A program made the translations under genes and the position numbers. The notes under the pieces were generated by a model. The model saw only the letters and a list, made by a program, of their open reading frames with translations, was not told the DNA's origin and made no database searches. Positions 34,255 to 45,902 of a DNA stretch of 64,000 nucleotides are shown in pieces (within the stretch, counting starts at the first letter, position 1; every line of letters begins with the position of its first letter). The stretch is from contig NW_006921556.1 in NCBI RefSeq assembly GCF_000340215.1, positions 1 through 64,000 of the forward strand, written 5' to 3'. This DNA comes from Pseudocercospora fijiensis CIRAD86 (lineage: Eukaryota > Ascomycota > Dothideomycetes > Mycosphaerellales > Mycosphaerellaceae).

Positions 34255-37200
34255 AATGCCTAGCGTTATACCCCTTCTTAGCTATTAGCGCCGAGGCTAG
34301 ATTAGACTTAATTTCAACGCGAAAGAAATGTTATCTATATCCCTACTTTAGCTAGGTTCTCGAGCGACCCGGACCCTAGTAACTAGGGTAGCGTCTTAAT
34401 TAAACTTATCTGCGATATACGATAGTAATACATTAAAACCGTTCCCCTATCGCATTTCTTAGTCCTCGACGGCGACTTTTAGTACTAGCTATACGATAGA
34501 GATAGATTCTATACCGTAGCGTAGAGCTTATACTATTATAGACCTCCTTCTTAAAGGGTTAGGAGGTACCCTTATATGCCCTAACGGTAATCGCTAACTT
34601 GCGATAAAGGAAAATCAACATCGACTAGTTTCTACTACGGCTCTTTAAACTAGCGAATAACCTTAGCGACGCGTCGTTACGGGTAGCTATCCGTAGACGC
34701 GAGCTATTCCGAGCTATAGACCGAACTATTGCTAAGTATATCGACGCTACGCCTATCGTACGGAAGCCCGCCCCTCTACTCGAGCCGAGCGTACTCTATA
34801 CGTCCTCTATGCGGCCGGCCGTCGGTAATAACTGTTTTCTCGTAGCGGTATAGTACCGACATCTAGAAAGAGCCTAGGAACAACCGCTACTACGATAACT
34901 CGATTATCCGGGCCTTAATATTATAACGGTACTCGCATAGCTACTTTACGTTAGTATCTATAACGGAGATCTTCCTATAGTAGGCGAATATATCTATATA
35001 TATCCGATAGGCTTGAGATTCCGACAATACATCTAGCATAATCTTGCACTACTTAGATATAGTAACGACGCGGACGAGGCTAGGATTGATCGGTATAGAC
35101 GGTTTATAGATAATGCTAATATACTAGAACCCGGGGCATTAAGCTACTCCTTTTATACCTTGTTCTAGCTTCTTCTCGACTAGGTACGGCAAATTTCATT
35201 TAGCCTAGGTCGCGCCTACCGATATATGCCTTCGCTAGATTCGCCGCGCTAGCTAGACGTACCGTGCCGGAAGCTCTTCCTACCGAGACCCGGGGATAGT
35301 AGCGCCGGTATACGAATAACAGTTATATAGCCTGCTACGTTGCCCGATATAAATCGTATCCCTACCGAGGTACTAGGCCTTTAGTATATAATAGAGGCTA
35401 GTAGTATGCCGACGGCACTTAACGCGGCGTTACTAAACTACAAATGCGGGAAAGGCAAGCTCGTATTAGTTAATACCCTTTACGAACGGCCCCCGCCGCG
35501 TCTAGTCGTTAGGCGCAATTACCTACTAGATCTTCTCTAGAGGGCTAGATTTTCCAATATCTCTATCGTTGTTTAAATTCCCGAGCAGCAATAGCGAGTC
35601 GTAGTAGAGTATCGGTAGCTCGTTATCGTCTTAAAGCGACATAGGTCTAATAATCTATAGATAGTAGCTAGAAGGGGTAACGTAGGCTATCGGCTCGATT
35701 ATAGCGGTAGGCTCTAGGAATCTGCTATTAGTAAGCGGATCTTTATTAATAGTACTGTTATAATAAGGGTCTACGAGCGAGTAGGATACTTCTAAAGGGA
35801 TATATTGTTACAGTTCGTAGGAATCGGGCTATTACGGGGGCGTATTTAGCTAGGACGGCCCTACCGCAATAGTTAGATAGAATATAAGCCTTAATATTAT
35901 TGCCGTCGTATTGCAGCTAAAACAGTTCCCTCTATAATAAGAAGTATTCAGTTTCCGTGTCTAGTTAGTATATAGCCTTAATCTTAGTTATTAGCTAATA
36001 GCCGTTACTAAAGCCGCTATTAGATGCGGACAGGCGGCTCTTAATCGAGTCGCTTAGAGTAAGAGTAATCGGATTAGCAGTATCTACCACCTTGTCGCCG
36101 TAATCGTGCAGAGTCGTATCTTTAAGTATAGTAACTCGGTCGGTCGTAGTATATTTTAGGAGCTTAGCGCGCCTTAGAAGCGCTTTAATGTCGACGCTCT
36201 AGAGGGGATAGTTGTTTCGTATTAGTTTCCGAATGCTAGTAGCCGGAAGCGTAGTCGAGTCGGTAGTAGCTATCTTAGCTGTTTAGGTCGGTAGGTCGGT
36301 CGTATATCCTACTTCTATAGGAGGGTATATTTAGTTATATTAAGTCGGAAGCAGTCGATAGGCTCGTAACTACTCGAAGTGTGTAGAATAATCTATAAGT
36401 GTGTCTATAGAAGGAATGAGAAGCCGCTAAATAGGTATAGCGCGTATATACGGCCTATAGAGGTATACCCTATACCTTAAGTTAGAATGCCGCTAGTAAC
36501 TAGTCTTAATTACGCCCGCAGATCCTCTTCTTTATCCTACCCGATAAGGACCGACCCCTAGGTCTACGGCTACATTAAGCGCTCTTGCGAGTGCCGCTAG
36601 GGCGTTGTATCTTAGTGCGTGTAATACTTATACGCTTAGAAGGCTTAGGGGTAGTACATCTCTAACGTATATATAAAGTTCAACGCTAAGCTAGGTAGTA
36701 ATATATGCCGTACTATCGGTTCTAAGGCTAGTAGACCTAATAGTATCTTCTAGTGCCCGATAGTTATTATTTGTGCCGACGTCTCCTACGCTGCTCCTAG
36801 TATATAGGCTCCCTCTATCGCCGCTATAACTATGTCTATAGACAAGCTCGCTACTCGCTACGCTGCCCTATACTAGACGAATAGTTTACGTATAGATATA
36901 ATTAATATAATACCGACATTATTAATACCGAGCTTAAGCCCCTCCTTTAGTCGTAGATATAGAATGTCGGCGGCGATACGGTACTATAGCGTATTATCTA
37001 CCTTCGGGATGCCCGTATATTAGGGTCAATATTAGCACGTTCTTTAGTAGGAGGTTAACGATATAAAGCAGTTGCTTAAGTAGGCTAGCCCGGTTCCTTA
37101 GTTCGTCGTCGTTATCCGAGCGAAGCGAAGTAAACAGGCATAAGCCGAAGCATTCGAGGAGCTTAGCTAAGTAGAAGAACAGTTAGAATTTGTATACTCA

Positions 37201-37955
37201 GGTAGGAATTTAGATATTACGTACAGAGTGTTCGCCGGGGGTTTAGTTTAAAGATGCGCTTATACAAATCTAGGCTCGGCTTCTAATTAGAAGAAATTAA
37301 AATGTCCCCCCCTACGTAACTGTAGCCTTGTCGCCTTATAGCTTCGCTTTAGTACTATAACAACGACTCGGAGATGTAGCAATAGCGATAGCGATATTGC
37401 GACAATACGATACGACAATAAACTGCTAAGCAACAAATTCTAACAGTTCTTCTACTTAGGTCTCGCTTCGCTCGGCAACCCTTAGGCAGTACCTGCCTAT
37501 ACGGTACTTTATAGGCTCTAAGCGTTACAATATGCGCTTCTTCCCTAAGAAGAAGGGCGACCGTAACGGCAACGCATTCCTAGGCACCTTAGTTAAGTCC
37601 GGCGTTACTAACCCTTATAAGAACGACTTCTACCTTTGCGGCTACGCTGCTCTTAAGGGCACCGCTCGTCCTATGCACTACTACGTGCTTCTTAACGAGG
37701 TTAAGATATCGAACGATGAGCTATACACTCTTCTATACGAGTATACCTACTAGTACTCTCGTGCCTCGACTCTAATCTCTTAGCACCCTACTAGCTACTA
37801 CTCCTACCTCGCCGCTCTACGTACTAGTCCTTACGATCCTAAGTAGGCTAGTAGCTCTAATAGTCTATCCGGCTCTACTTAGAAGCAGTCCGGGTCTTAG
37901 TCTAGCGGCTCCTAGGGCAGATCTAGTAGCAAGGGCTTCTTACTTAGCTTGCTAT
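34255..37955 (+). pseudogene. Argonaute gene relic (MID and PIWI domains readable)
   Basis: The C-terminal half is unmistakably eukaryotic Argonaute. From 36538 the frame gives a MID end (YGYIKRSCEC, GVVSQCV) and then QYISNVYIKFNAKLGSN, the QxxxNVxLKxNxKLGG motif. The PIWI domain begins with VIICADVSY (first catalytic Asp at 36778-36780), then PSIAAITMSIDKLATRYAA. IIYLRD at about 36992-37010 holds the second catalytic Asp, with a frameshift just after it, then GQYQHVLQQEVNDI. After a 397-bp interruption come KRYNMRFFPKKKGDRNGN (ATG at 37532), GTLVKSGVTNPY, NDFYLCGYAALKGTARP and YYSYLAAL. His is replaced by Tyr at the expected KRHH, SHxGLKGT and YYAHL positions, the last being the usual catalytic His (TAC at 37805-37807). 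The N-terminal 2 kb (from ATG 34255, MPSVIPLLSYQRRG) is readable in two frames, but N and PAZ domains were not identified. Normally it would bind small RNA for silencing. Here it is dead. Confidence 0.9.
37128..37524. mobile_element. 397-bp insertion (or intron) inside the Argonaute PIWI region
   Basis: The protein motif GKRHH-RFFP is split. FVVVIRAKR ends at 37128 and KRYNMRFFP resumes at 37520. The five bases AAGCG occur at both junctions (37123-37127 and 37520-37524), and removing one copy with the insert restores the frame. This looks like a small insertion with a 5-bp target duplication. No clear terminal inverted repeat was seen. An intron is the alternative: GTAAAC at 37130 and AG at 37522 are present, but splicing there would shift the frame. 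Confidence 0.55.
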
Positions 37956-38070
37956 CTGACTATAATAAGCTTATACTAATACTAAACTCGGGTTGTATCG
38001 CCACTTCTATATAGTTTATCTAGAGTCGTATAGACCACTCTCGCCGGTCGTATATATACTAATATATAGA

Positions 38071-38442
38071 CTAGTGTAGTCTATAATCAATCCGGGATTG
38101 TAATCTAGATTGGCTTAGCAATTTAATCTAATCTAATCTGGCTTATTCCTACTAACTAAGCAATCTAATTTAATCTAATCCGGCCCCTTTCTAAAGCAAT
38201 CTTATTCAATCTAGCCCTTTTTAAAGTAATCTAATTTAATCTAGGGGCTAAAGGGCTAAATTAGGTAGGCTTAGCAATTCAATCTAATTCAATTTGGCTT
38301 ATTCTTGCTAATTGAGCAATCTAATCTAATGCAATCTAGCCCCTATTAAAGCAATCTAATTAAATCTAATCTAGGGGTCCTAGCAATCTAATTTAATTTA
38401 GGGGGGGGTCTAGATTAATTAGATTAATTGTAGACTACACTA
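38071..38442. mobile_element. CAATCTAATC-rich TIR element, copy 2 (MITE-like)
   Basis: A 372-bp element bounded by GTGTAGTCTATAATCAATC and GATTAATTGTAGACTACAC, nearly perfect terminal inverted repeats. The inside is an internally duplicated array of CAATCTAATC/CAATTCAATC words (about 160-bp duplication). It has the same orientation as copy 1. TA may be the target site (CTAGTGTAG...CTACACTAAT). No coding capacity. Confidence 0.85.
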
Positions 38443-38569
38443 ATACAGATATACTGTTAAGGGCCCTATATAATAGCCTGTACTTTAAAGGCCCTAGCTA
38501 ATCTAACAACTTTGAGTTTAAGCTTAGGGTTTGCAAGCCTACGGCGGAATCTTAATTTCTTCTCGGGGC

Positions 38570-39410
38570 TTGCCGAAATTACGTTCGAGATTACTATCCG
38601 TATATTAGCGTATTCCGCTTGCCTCCCTTCTCCCTAACTTATCTACCGACTACTAGCGCAAGATCTCCAAGTTTGTAGAAGCATAATATCTAGTCCGACG
38701 TATAGCGACTGTCTAGATATAGCTCCGGTAGAACCTTCCGAGGGAAGCTAAGGTCCCGCGGCAGGTATATAGGTTTTCTTACTCGTCCGTCGTATTTATT
38801 CGTATACTAGAAGCTAATACGGAAGCTTATAGAATGTCGCACCCGGCCTTTCCCTATAGTTATAATAGACACCTCGTTAACTGCTAGGCATCGCAGTTAG
38901 GAGTCTATCGCGATCGCATTAAAAGCGTAGCTATAGGGCGTAGATTATAGTAGCGCAGGCTAGTAAGAGATCATACGTCGAATAATTCGCATATATTAGC
39001 AAGAGCTGCCTACTAGTATTAACGGCTTTATAGTAGATACGGCGTCTAAATTAGCTACGGCGTAGAAGATCTTCCTCCTACTAGGGTTATTACGATCTAT
39101 AGGGGGAGACATAATAGAAGACGGTAGCGATAAGGATAAAGACGTGTCCGAGTCTACTAATTGTTAATAGAAGAGATATATCCTTGCTTGTTTGTACAAA
39201 TCGGGAGAACCGGGACGTTTGCTTTTTATAGCTCCTAAATAGCTTAGCGGAAGTATTAAGGGGTACGTCTAGAGACTATCGTCCCTTCCCTTACGTATAC
39301 GTTGCGATGTCTTTATACTACTTTATATGCGATATAGAGGACATGCAAAGCTTTCGTATACGGTAAGAGTACGCTAATGCTGCTACGTAGTAGTAGCCGT
39401 TCTATCCTTA
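38570..39410 (+). pseudogene. Unidentified gene relic upstream of a pal-A/pal-B pair
   Basis: A frame through TAG/TAA reads SKFVEAQYLVRRIATVQIQ (about 38669), RILEANTEAYRMSHPAFPY, NGFIVDTASKLATA and an acidic KDKDVSESTNC (about 39137), then LACLYKSGEPGRLLFIAPK. About 280 residues; family not recognised. It ends just before the degenerate pal-A at 39419. Confidence 0.45.
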
Positions 39411-39418
39411 CGAAGCGG

Positions 39419-39478
39419 GTAGGTATATCGATATACAGAATTAGCCTCCTAGGCCCTCGAATTAGGATATATATATAG
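39419..39478. repeat. Degenerate pal-A copy 5
   Basis: The left arm GTAGGTATATCGAT matches pal-A. The right part (AATTAGGATATATATATA) is eroded. The left arm itself contains the 14-base perfect palindrome GTATATCGATATAC (39423-39436). Confidence 0.5.
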
Positions 39479-39546
39479 CACTTAACTACGCCTAGTATGC
39501 CGTTGCGATCTGCGTTGTAAAGAAAAGAATATATAGGAGGCAGGTA

Positions 39547-39571
39547 TTTCCGTAGGACGGTCCTAGCGAAA
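39547..39571. repeat. pal-B copy 4
   Basis: Left arm TTTCCGTAGGAC, then G, then GTCCTAGCGAAA: perfect apart from one arm position. It is followed by GGCGGGAACTCC, a decayed version of the GC hairpin seen in modules 1-3. Confidence 0.85.
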
Positions 39572-39574
39572 GGC

Positions 39575-40030
39575 GGGAACTCCTATATCGCTAAGCCCTA
39601 ACGTAAACATTAACGCGTCTACGCGCCCTTGCGACTTCTCCCTCGTCCTTCCTTAGCTACTTGCTATAATATACCTTAAGCATTCTAGCGGCGCTTAGAA
39701 ATATAGCACTTGTTTATTCTAGTATATCGCCGTTCCTACTAGCCCTATCGGTACTCGGGCTAGAGGCTACTATCGTACGACCTAGCTATTATTATACTAT
39801 AGGTAATAATTACACTTCCCTTGCTACCGCAAAAGTCTAATATACTAGTAGAGAATAACTACTTGCACTACATTCGCCTACTCCTCTAGATATTGTCGAG
39901 AGTATATAGTAAACTAGCTCTACTTTCCTCCCGAGGCGACGATACTACGCCCGATAATACTACGCTTCTCGATGCTCCTAGGTTAGTCGGCCTTGCCCCG
40001 CGGTTAGCTAAATTTACCTACGTAATAATA
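39575..40030. other. No gene recognised
   Basis: Plus-strand frames are broken. It may contain the decayed 5' end of the relic that becomes readable at about 40030. Confidence 0.35.
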
Positions 40031-40590
40031 TATTATATAGGGTCGAACCTATCTACCTAGCTTTACTCGGTAACATTAATGCCTTTACTACTCTCGTACC
40101 GCCTAGCCTAGATCCTATCGCCGTAATTGTCGAACTTTCCTACGTCGACTTCCTTAAGTTCCTAAGGTTTAACGACGACGGATAGCCTCCGCTATAGTGT
40201 TCCGCCGTATACCTCGCGAATATTAAGATAGTTAAAAGTATTAAGCTTAGGATACCGCGACCTATCCGCTCGTAGTTCCCTCGATACGCGTAAGGGTAGG
40301 AGGACTATCGCTATTATAACTTCGACGGCGTATATTATAGGCGAGTAGTTACGGCTATTCTAGAACTAGCTAGATATTAGTTTATCGGTCGGGGCTTGTA
40401 TATAAGGGCGACTAGTTATATCCGGGAGGAGATAGTAACGGAGTTCGAGGATGCGTTTAATAAAGAGGCAAAAGCCGTAGACGCCTACGAAAACGCAGAT
40501 AGCGTAATCTTCGTCCCTAGGGTAGGATATAGTTGCTTAGTAGCCTATAAGAAATCGTAGCGCCGCCGCCTATAGTTTTTACGCCTACGA
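40030..40590 (+). pseudogene. Unidentified gene relic (about 185 codons readable)
   Basis: A continuous frame with TAG/TAA only: LDPIAVIVELSYVDFLKFL (about 40109), DYRYYNFDGVYYRRVVTAIL (about 40300), IREEIVTEFEDAFNKEAKAV and DSVIFVPRVGYSCLVAYKKS, ending in a basic stretch. Mixed alpha/beta composition; no motif recognised. Confidence 0.5.
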
Positions 40591-40999
40591 CGGTCGGTTA
40601 GTCCTCCTCTATATTGTATTAGTTTGTATATAATACTGTCCCGGCTAATAAGAATACATTAACGTCGCTCTATATGTCTTTATACTTCCCGGAACTTCGA
40701 TCTAGCTATTATCGATATACTTACATTCTACTAACAAGTCTCTATCGTTATACGGACGTAGATACTAAAGTAGTCGAAATATACCTATAGGTATATTGAG
40801 CTTCGACTATATTATAGCTAGGATCAATTTATATATATATAAAGTATTGTCTAACTATACTATCTCTAACTAAAATTACCCCCTCTTCCCTATTACCTTT
40901 CTTTAATAAAGGCGATAAGAGAGCAAATTTCGGGTAGCACTTAGGATTCCTAATAGTTAATAACTTACTATACTAGAAAGCGTAGTCTAGTTTGCTAAT

Positions 41000-41117
41000 G
41001 CCGCCCCGGCCCGCCTTTACGCTATTATTAATCGCTGAAAATGTCCCGCTAGACCTAGACTAGGACGATATCGGGCCTATAGCTCGAGGCTCGCCGTACG
41101 TCCGGCCGAACACGAAT
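41000..41117 (+). pseudogene. C-terminal fragment paralogous to the 48035 gene relic
   Basis: About 38 codons (FTLLLIAENVPLDLDQDDIGPIARG-like, split here) match the C-terminus of the relic at 48035-48950 at both DNA and protein level. They are followed by the same box and pal-A. The upstream part does not match, so this is a truncated or diverged paralogue. It serves as the empty-site reference for the MITE at 48949. Confidence 0.7.
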
Positions 41118-41169
41118 AGTAGGTATATTAATTACCGATCGCGAGCGGGACGCGATTAATATACCTACT
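41118..41169. repeat. pal-A copy 6 (best conserved)
   Basis: Perfect 15-bp arms AGTAGGTATATTAAT (41118-41132) and ATTAATATACCTACT (41155-41169) around a 22-base GC-rich loop that itself contains CGATCGCGAGCG. Confidence 0.95.
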
Positions 41170-41314
41170 ACTATTTCCGCGACCGTAAGTTCTATCGAAC
41201 TAGTACGCTATAGTTACGGTATATAACGACCGGCCTCTACTCTACTCTCTTACTACTAGTCGTAGAGGCTTAAGAATGCTACTATAGGGCGCTCTCGAAC
41301 AAAGGTTATATAGA

Positions 41315-41339
41315 TTTCGCTAGGACGGTCCTAGCGAAA
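41315..41339. repeat. pal-B copy 5 (perfect 25-bp palindrome)
   Basis: TTTCGCTAGGAC, a single G, then GTCCTAGCGAAA: perfect complementarity over 12-bp arms. It lies 145 bp after pal-A, between the convergent relics at 41000-41117 (+) and 41470-42240 (-). Confidence 0.95.
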
Positions 41340-41469
41340 ATATAGCCGGTCGGTCTTAGCATTTTTTAGGACTTCTATAGGCTAAAGAGATAGGAATGAT
41401 GCGACAAGTCCGTACGGTATCGTATTCTGTCTCTTTACGTACTAGTAGGCGTATAGCCTAAGGATTAGA

Positions 41470-42240
41470 GTTCCTCCGCTTACGTCCGAGCTATACCGCC
41501 TACGTTTAACTCCTTTACTAATAAGTCTATTTACTATATCTACTGCTTCTCGGTTAGGTCCTATTCCTCCTCGGAAGCTTAAACTTCTTCGTAGTGTCGT
41601 CCTCTACTACGCGAGTGCTTCGAACGCGTTTCGGAGTATTAGGCGAGCCGGACATTCTGCCGTCTTCGTCTTCCCTATACTTGCGCTTTAAGTGCGGTGC
41701 TAACTCTATTGCTATACCGGTTACAAGCATCTCCTAAACCTTGTCCCGCTACTTTATACTAGTATTAGCCTTAATCGCTACGCTAGGGTAAACAACCTAC
41801 GAACCTTAGGTAAGGATCTTCTTCGGGCTTAGCTATATATAAACTTAGCCGCCTTTCTTCGTTTCTACCTAATTATTAGCGCCTATGCTATAGAGTGCTA
41901 GCTATATATCTTACTCTCGGTATTAGTCGCTTCGCCCTTGTCTCCGCGGAGACTTTTTAATTTCCGATCTACTACTTCTTTTGCTTTCGGGTCTTTCGCT
42001 AACTATATCGTAGTTAGTCGTAGCGGTAGCAACGATAATACGATATATAAATACCGCATCCCGCAGTTCCTCCTCTAACTAGTAGTATAGCGATGCCGCG
42101 TCTTTCGAGGCTATTTTCTACTATAGTAGTCTGTAGTTGTTGCGTTACTAGTCGCGGTACGGTGCCTAGGTAGCTATTAGAACCGCACCCGGTACGTAGT
42201 AGGGCCTAGCTCGCTACTATAGAAACCGGTAGAGATTCGC
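41470..42240 (-). pseudogene. Basic-tailed small protein relic
   Basis: On the minus strand a frame through TAG/TAA gives DAASLYYQLEEELRDAVFIY (about 42070), a Lys/Arg/Ser segment (SEIKKSPRRQGRSDQ), a middle (ALYSIGANN, GGQVYIQLSPKKIL, VVYPSVAIKANTS), EMLVTGIAIELAPHLKRKYR and a basic tail (TPKRVRSTRVV, KKFKLPRRNRT). About 250 residues. No family recognised. It resembles the 5430-6127 minus-strand relic in charge pattern and orientation. Confidence 0.55.
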
Positions 42241-42379
42241 TTTCGCGCGTCGGCCGTATTCCTCGAGTCTTTGTTTTAAAAACAAATACAAGCGGGACCC
42301 TACTTCGCTATAGACCTCTATTCTTCCGCGCTCTGCCCGCCCTACCTCTCTACCCTCTATAATACTAGGTCTATAGCAC

Positions 42380-43905
42380 TTAACTATTACGTCGATTTAA
42401 TACCCGAGTTATATAGTCCTAGTCCTAAGGCGGGCGCCGGCGAGATAAAGCCTAAGGTTAGTGCTAGTTAGCAAACTAAGCGGGATCGGACACTTACTAA
42501 TACGGTCTTAGAAGAGCGAGGAGGCCCGGCGTCTCGAGGTTAGCGTCGTTAGTTACTTAGGCTATATCGACTACTTACTAATATACTTCTAGAAGGGACA
42601 GGCGCTAGAAAGCCCTAGAAAAAATCTGCCGCCGACGGCGTAGTATACGAGTAAGCTAACCGATCCTCGATAGGTAAGCAAACCTTACTAATTATTACGG
42701 CCGTATAGAACGCAGCCGCGGAGAGGCTAGCCCGGAAGCCGGACGCAGCCGAACTTCGTAAACTAAAGGGACTAAGATTCTTGTCCGCGATAATAAGGCT
42801 AACAAAGAGGTTAAGACGCCGATTAAGAAGCTATAAGAGGCGAACGCGACTATCGACTCGTCTTCGCCTACCGACCGGGTTTGTACGCTATTCGAGAGTA
42901 AGATAGCTAACCTCCTCTAGATAGCTAAGATCGATAAGACGCCGCCGTAGTCGTATAAGCGGGCGCCTACTTTAGGACTTAATAAATATTTAGTGCCCTC
43001 GGATAACCCGAAATTATTCTACGCCTAGAACCCCGGAACCTAAGCCTAAGGAGGTATTATCGGCGAGGTCTTTATACTAGATTTAACACCTAGTAAGAAG
43101 TATATACGTAGTAACCTAGAGATCGAGCCTGTACCTATCTAGCTACTAGCATCGTCGACTGTCGGCGGTAGTAGGAAGTAGGTAGGCAGTTCCGATATAC
43201 CGAAGAAGGCGTAGCTAGAGAGCCTTAAGCCTAAACCCTCGCCTAGTAAGACTAAGCTAACGACGTCGCTAAAGGGGCCTCCTACTGTCTCTAATAAGAC
43301 CGTAGCTTCTTTTAGCGGCTTAAGCCGGTTCTTAGTAGAAGCTAAGGCATCTATAGAGCTTCTAAAAGGAGACGGGCCTCCTACTAGCAGTTAGGGTAAG
43401 AAGGATACTAGTAGCTACGCGGAGGAGCTCGGAAAACCTCGTCGGCTTGCTATAGTCGAGTCGGTAGGTACGGCCGACAAAAAGCGCAAGCACGAGTCTC
43501 TTAGCCCGCTATCGTCTAAGCTAAAGCGTTAGGCGTCGAAGTCCCCTAAGACTACTCAACCCTCGAGTACTACTCGTCGAAACCGCCGGAAGGGGTAAGC
43601 GACGTAAATTCTACGCCTGCTTCGCCGTAATAAAGGAGAGCTCCCTCGGGGAATGCTCTTATATCCGTTAGGCTAATTAGCCCTAGCTAAGGACTCGCCT
43701 AAGGTTGTATAGGACTTGCTTATAGATATTAGAGTGCGACAATGCTTATCGTAGCTACATTAGGGTTATACCTAGACGTTATAAAGCGCTACGCTAGATT
43801 GCAAGTAGTAGAACGAGGAGCGCTAGGTATACCTCTTATACGAATAATCTCTCGTACGACGCCTAGTTGCTACTACCTCTTATTCTATAATCTCTCGGCG
43901 TAGCT
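42380..43905 (+). pseudogene. Lys/Ser/Pro-rich unidentified gene relic
   Basis: From about 42780 one frame is protein-like through TAG/TAA (KTPIKKLQEANATIDSSSP, VCTLFESKIANLLQIAKIDK, LGLNKYLVPSDNPKLFY, GEVFILDLTPSKKYIRSNLE). It continues through a long Lys/Ser/Pro-rich region (KPKPSPSKTKLTTSLKGPP) to KKRKHESLSPLSSKLKRQ (about 43480) and a helical end (NKGELPRGMLLYP). The preceding 400 bp are in another frame. Looks like a disordered nuclear protein; function unknown. It is divergent from the minus-strand relic at 41470-42240. Confidence 0.55.
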
Positions 43906-43909
43906 ATAC

Positions 43910-44180
43910 TATCTAGTAGCCTCGCAATCCTAAAAGGGCGTAGGATACCTTCTCGTAGCCCGCTTAGCTAGGACCGTAAGTGAGTATGTTTTACTACCGC
44001 CTCTACCTCCTTACTATAAACTATAAGGAGCTCCTTCGCTTCCCTACTTACTGCCTATACTAAATCCGGGCATTTACCTAAAGCTCGGGGCGAGCATCGA
44101 TGCGCGTTAGGGAAGGCTCCTCGTCCGCGCCCGCGGACCCTGTCTAGGTTCGGAGGGTTAGCACGATAGACTTATAGCTA
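43910..44180. other. No gene recognised
   Basis: Decayed DNA between the Lys/Ser-rich relic and the left end of the inverted-repeat element. A GC-rich patch lies at about 44090-44155. Confidence 0.4.
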
Positions 44181-44504
44181 TTAAACATTGAATATTTAAT
44201 ATTTACTAGCTTTATTGATATTCCGTCCCGAATAGGAGTAAATATTTATATTCAATTTATATTTAGTACTATATATAGTTAAGTCTATGTTAAAGGCTAT
44301 ACTTATATCTTTGTCTAGCCTAGAGTTACTATGCTTTGCCGGAAGGTTAAGACTACTAAGAACTATAGGTTTGTAACCCTCGTAGATCTTCGAGATTAGA
44401 CTTCTTTATGCCTCTAAGTACGATAATGCCTATATAAGGTCTTACCGCTATTAAATCTAGCCTCTTACGATATATTGTTATTAGTTGCTGCCGCCGGAAG
44501 CTGC

Positions 44505-45548
44505 TATTCTTATAGCTGCGTCTATAGCGTCTAATTTGTAGCGCCTATATCTCGAACACTACGCTATAGCGGAGGCACGCGCGTCTCGATCGAGAAAGCT
44601 AGTATCGATAGACCTACCGGCGTATAAGGAAGCCGCTAAGCGGCGCGAGTCGCCTATTAAGTCGAAGGGTAGGAAGAAGGCCGGCGGCGGCGTAAAGTAG
44701 AAGACGGCGTAGCAGAAGAAGTTTGATAATATACCGGTATTCGAGGCCGCGGCGTAGAAGGACTACTAGGTCGACGATGCCGCTACGGCGGTAGAAGATA
44801 AGGTCGCTAGCGAAGTTAAGGTCGGTAAGTTAACGCGTTTAGCTAATGCTTCGCCTATAAGAGGTATCTAGGCGCGGCGCCTAGTTAACGGTTAGTAGGT
44901 AAATAAGGAAGATATATCTACGCTATCTTATAACCCTCGTAAGGACCTAGAATATAAGCAAACCTAGCGCCTTCTTACTAGAAATAATAAGTTAGCTTTC
45001 GAGAACTATAACCGTACTAGCGCTAGCACTTAGTATGCCGAAGATGCGTACTATTAGGCTAACGAAGAAGCGCAGAAGAAGCAGCTCTATATCGGTAACT
45101 ATATATTAATCGTGTCCGCGTTCAAAGTGCCGAAGAGTTACTAGTTTAAGCAGAGTTAGAAGAAAGGTAAGGTAACGATATTCTTACTGTCGCTCGCACC
45201 TGCCTAGCGGCTGTATCCGCTTAACTCGAGTTACGAGTATACTAATTTCTTGTATAGCGGACGATTATAATAAGGCTCTCGACTACGCCGTAGAGTTAAT
45301 AAACGATGCTAGAGACAAGATTAAGATTAATATCGAGTTTAAGACTACTACGAAGGATGCTAGATCTTTAGCTATCCTTAAAGTTAGCAAACTAAAGTTA
45401 AACGATTAGCAGAATGTCGCTAGCATTGCCTTTATTGCTAAGGAGCGGAACGAGGGCAATTACACGACTAAGCTACTTGCTAACTATATATGCACCCTCC
45501 CTAGCTACGAGAACTATAGCGCTTACTGCTATAGACCTAAAGGCCTTC
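44505..45548 (+). pseudogene. Basic unidentified gene relic, runs into assembly gap
   Basis: A frame through TAG reads ASNLQRLYLEHYAIAEARAS (about 44528), SPIKSKGRKKAGGGVK, KVGKLTRLANASPIRG, EDISTLSYNPRKDLEYKQT and YIGNYILIVSAFKVPKSYQF. After a frame change it gives DARDKIKINIEFKTTTKDA and IAFIAKERNEGNYTTKLLAN, stopping at the N-run (45549). Rich in Lys/Ala/Gln. No domain recognised. The 46-codon open start at 45414 is a shadow frame. Confidence 0.5.
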
Positions 45549-45870
45549 NNNNNNNNNNNNNNNNNNNNNNNNNNNNNNNNNNNNNNNNNNNNNNNNNNNN
45601 NNNNNNNNNNNNNNNNNNNNNNNNNNNNNNNNNNNNNNNNNNNNNNNNNNNNNNNNNNNNNNNNNNNNNNNNNNNNNNNNNNNNNNNNNNNNNNNNNNNN
45701 NNNNNNNNNNNNNNNNNNNNNNNNNNNNNNNNNNNNNNNNNNNNNNNNNNNNNNNNNNNNNNNNNNNNNNNNNNNNNNNNNNNNNNNNNNNNNNNNNNNN
45801 NNNNNNNNNNNNNNNNNNNNNNNNNNNNNNNNNNNNNNNNNNNNNNNNNNNNNNNNNNNNNNNNNNNNNN
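45549..45870. other. Assembly gap (322 N)
   Basis: A run of undetermined bases inside the inverted-repeat element. All open frames reported across it are artefacts. Confidence 1.
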
Positions 45871-45902
45871 TTCAATTATAGACACTAGTAAGAGCTCGCT
45901 CT

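Noticed and set aside
45414..45885. Open frames of 112-155 codons at the N-run.
   Set aside because: They consist mostly of undetermined bases.
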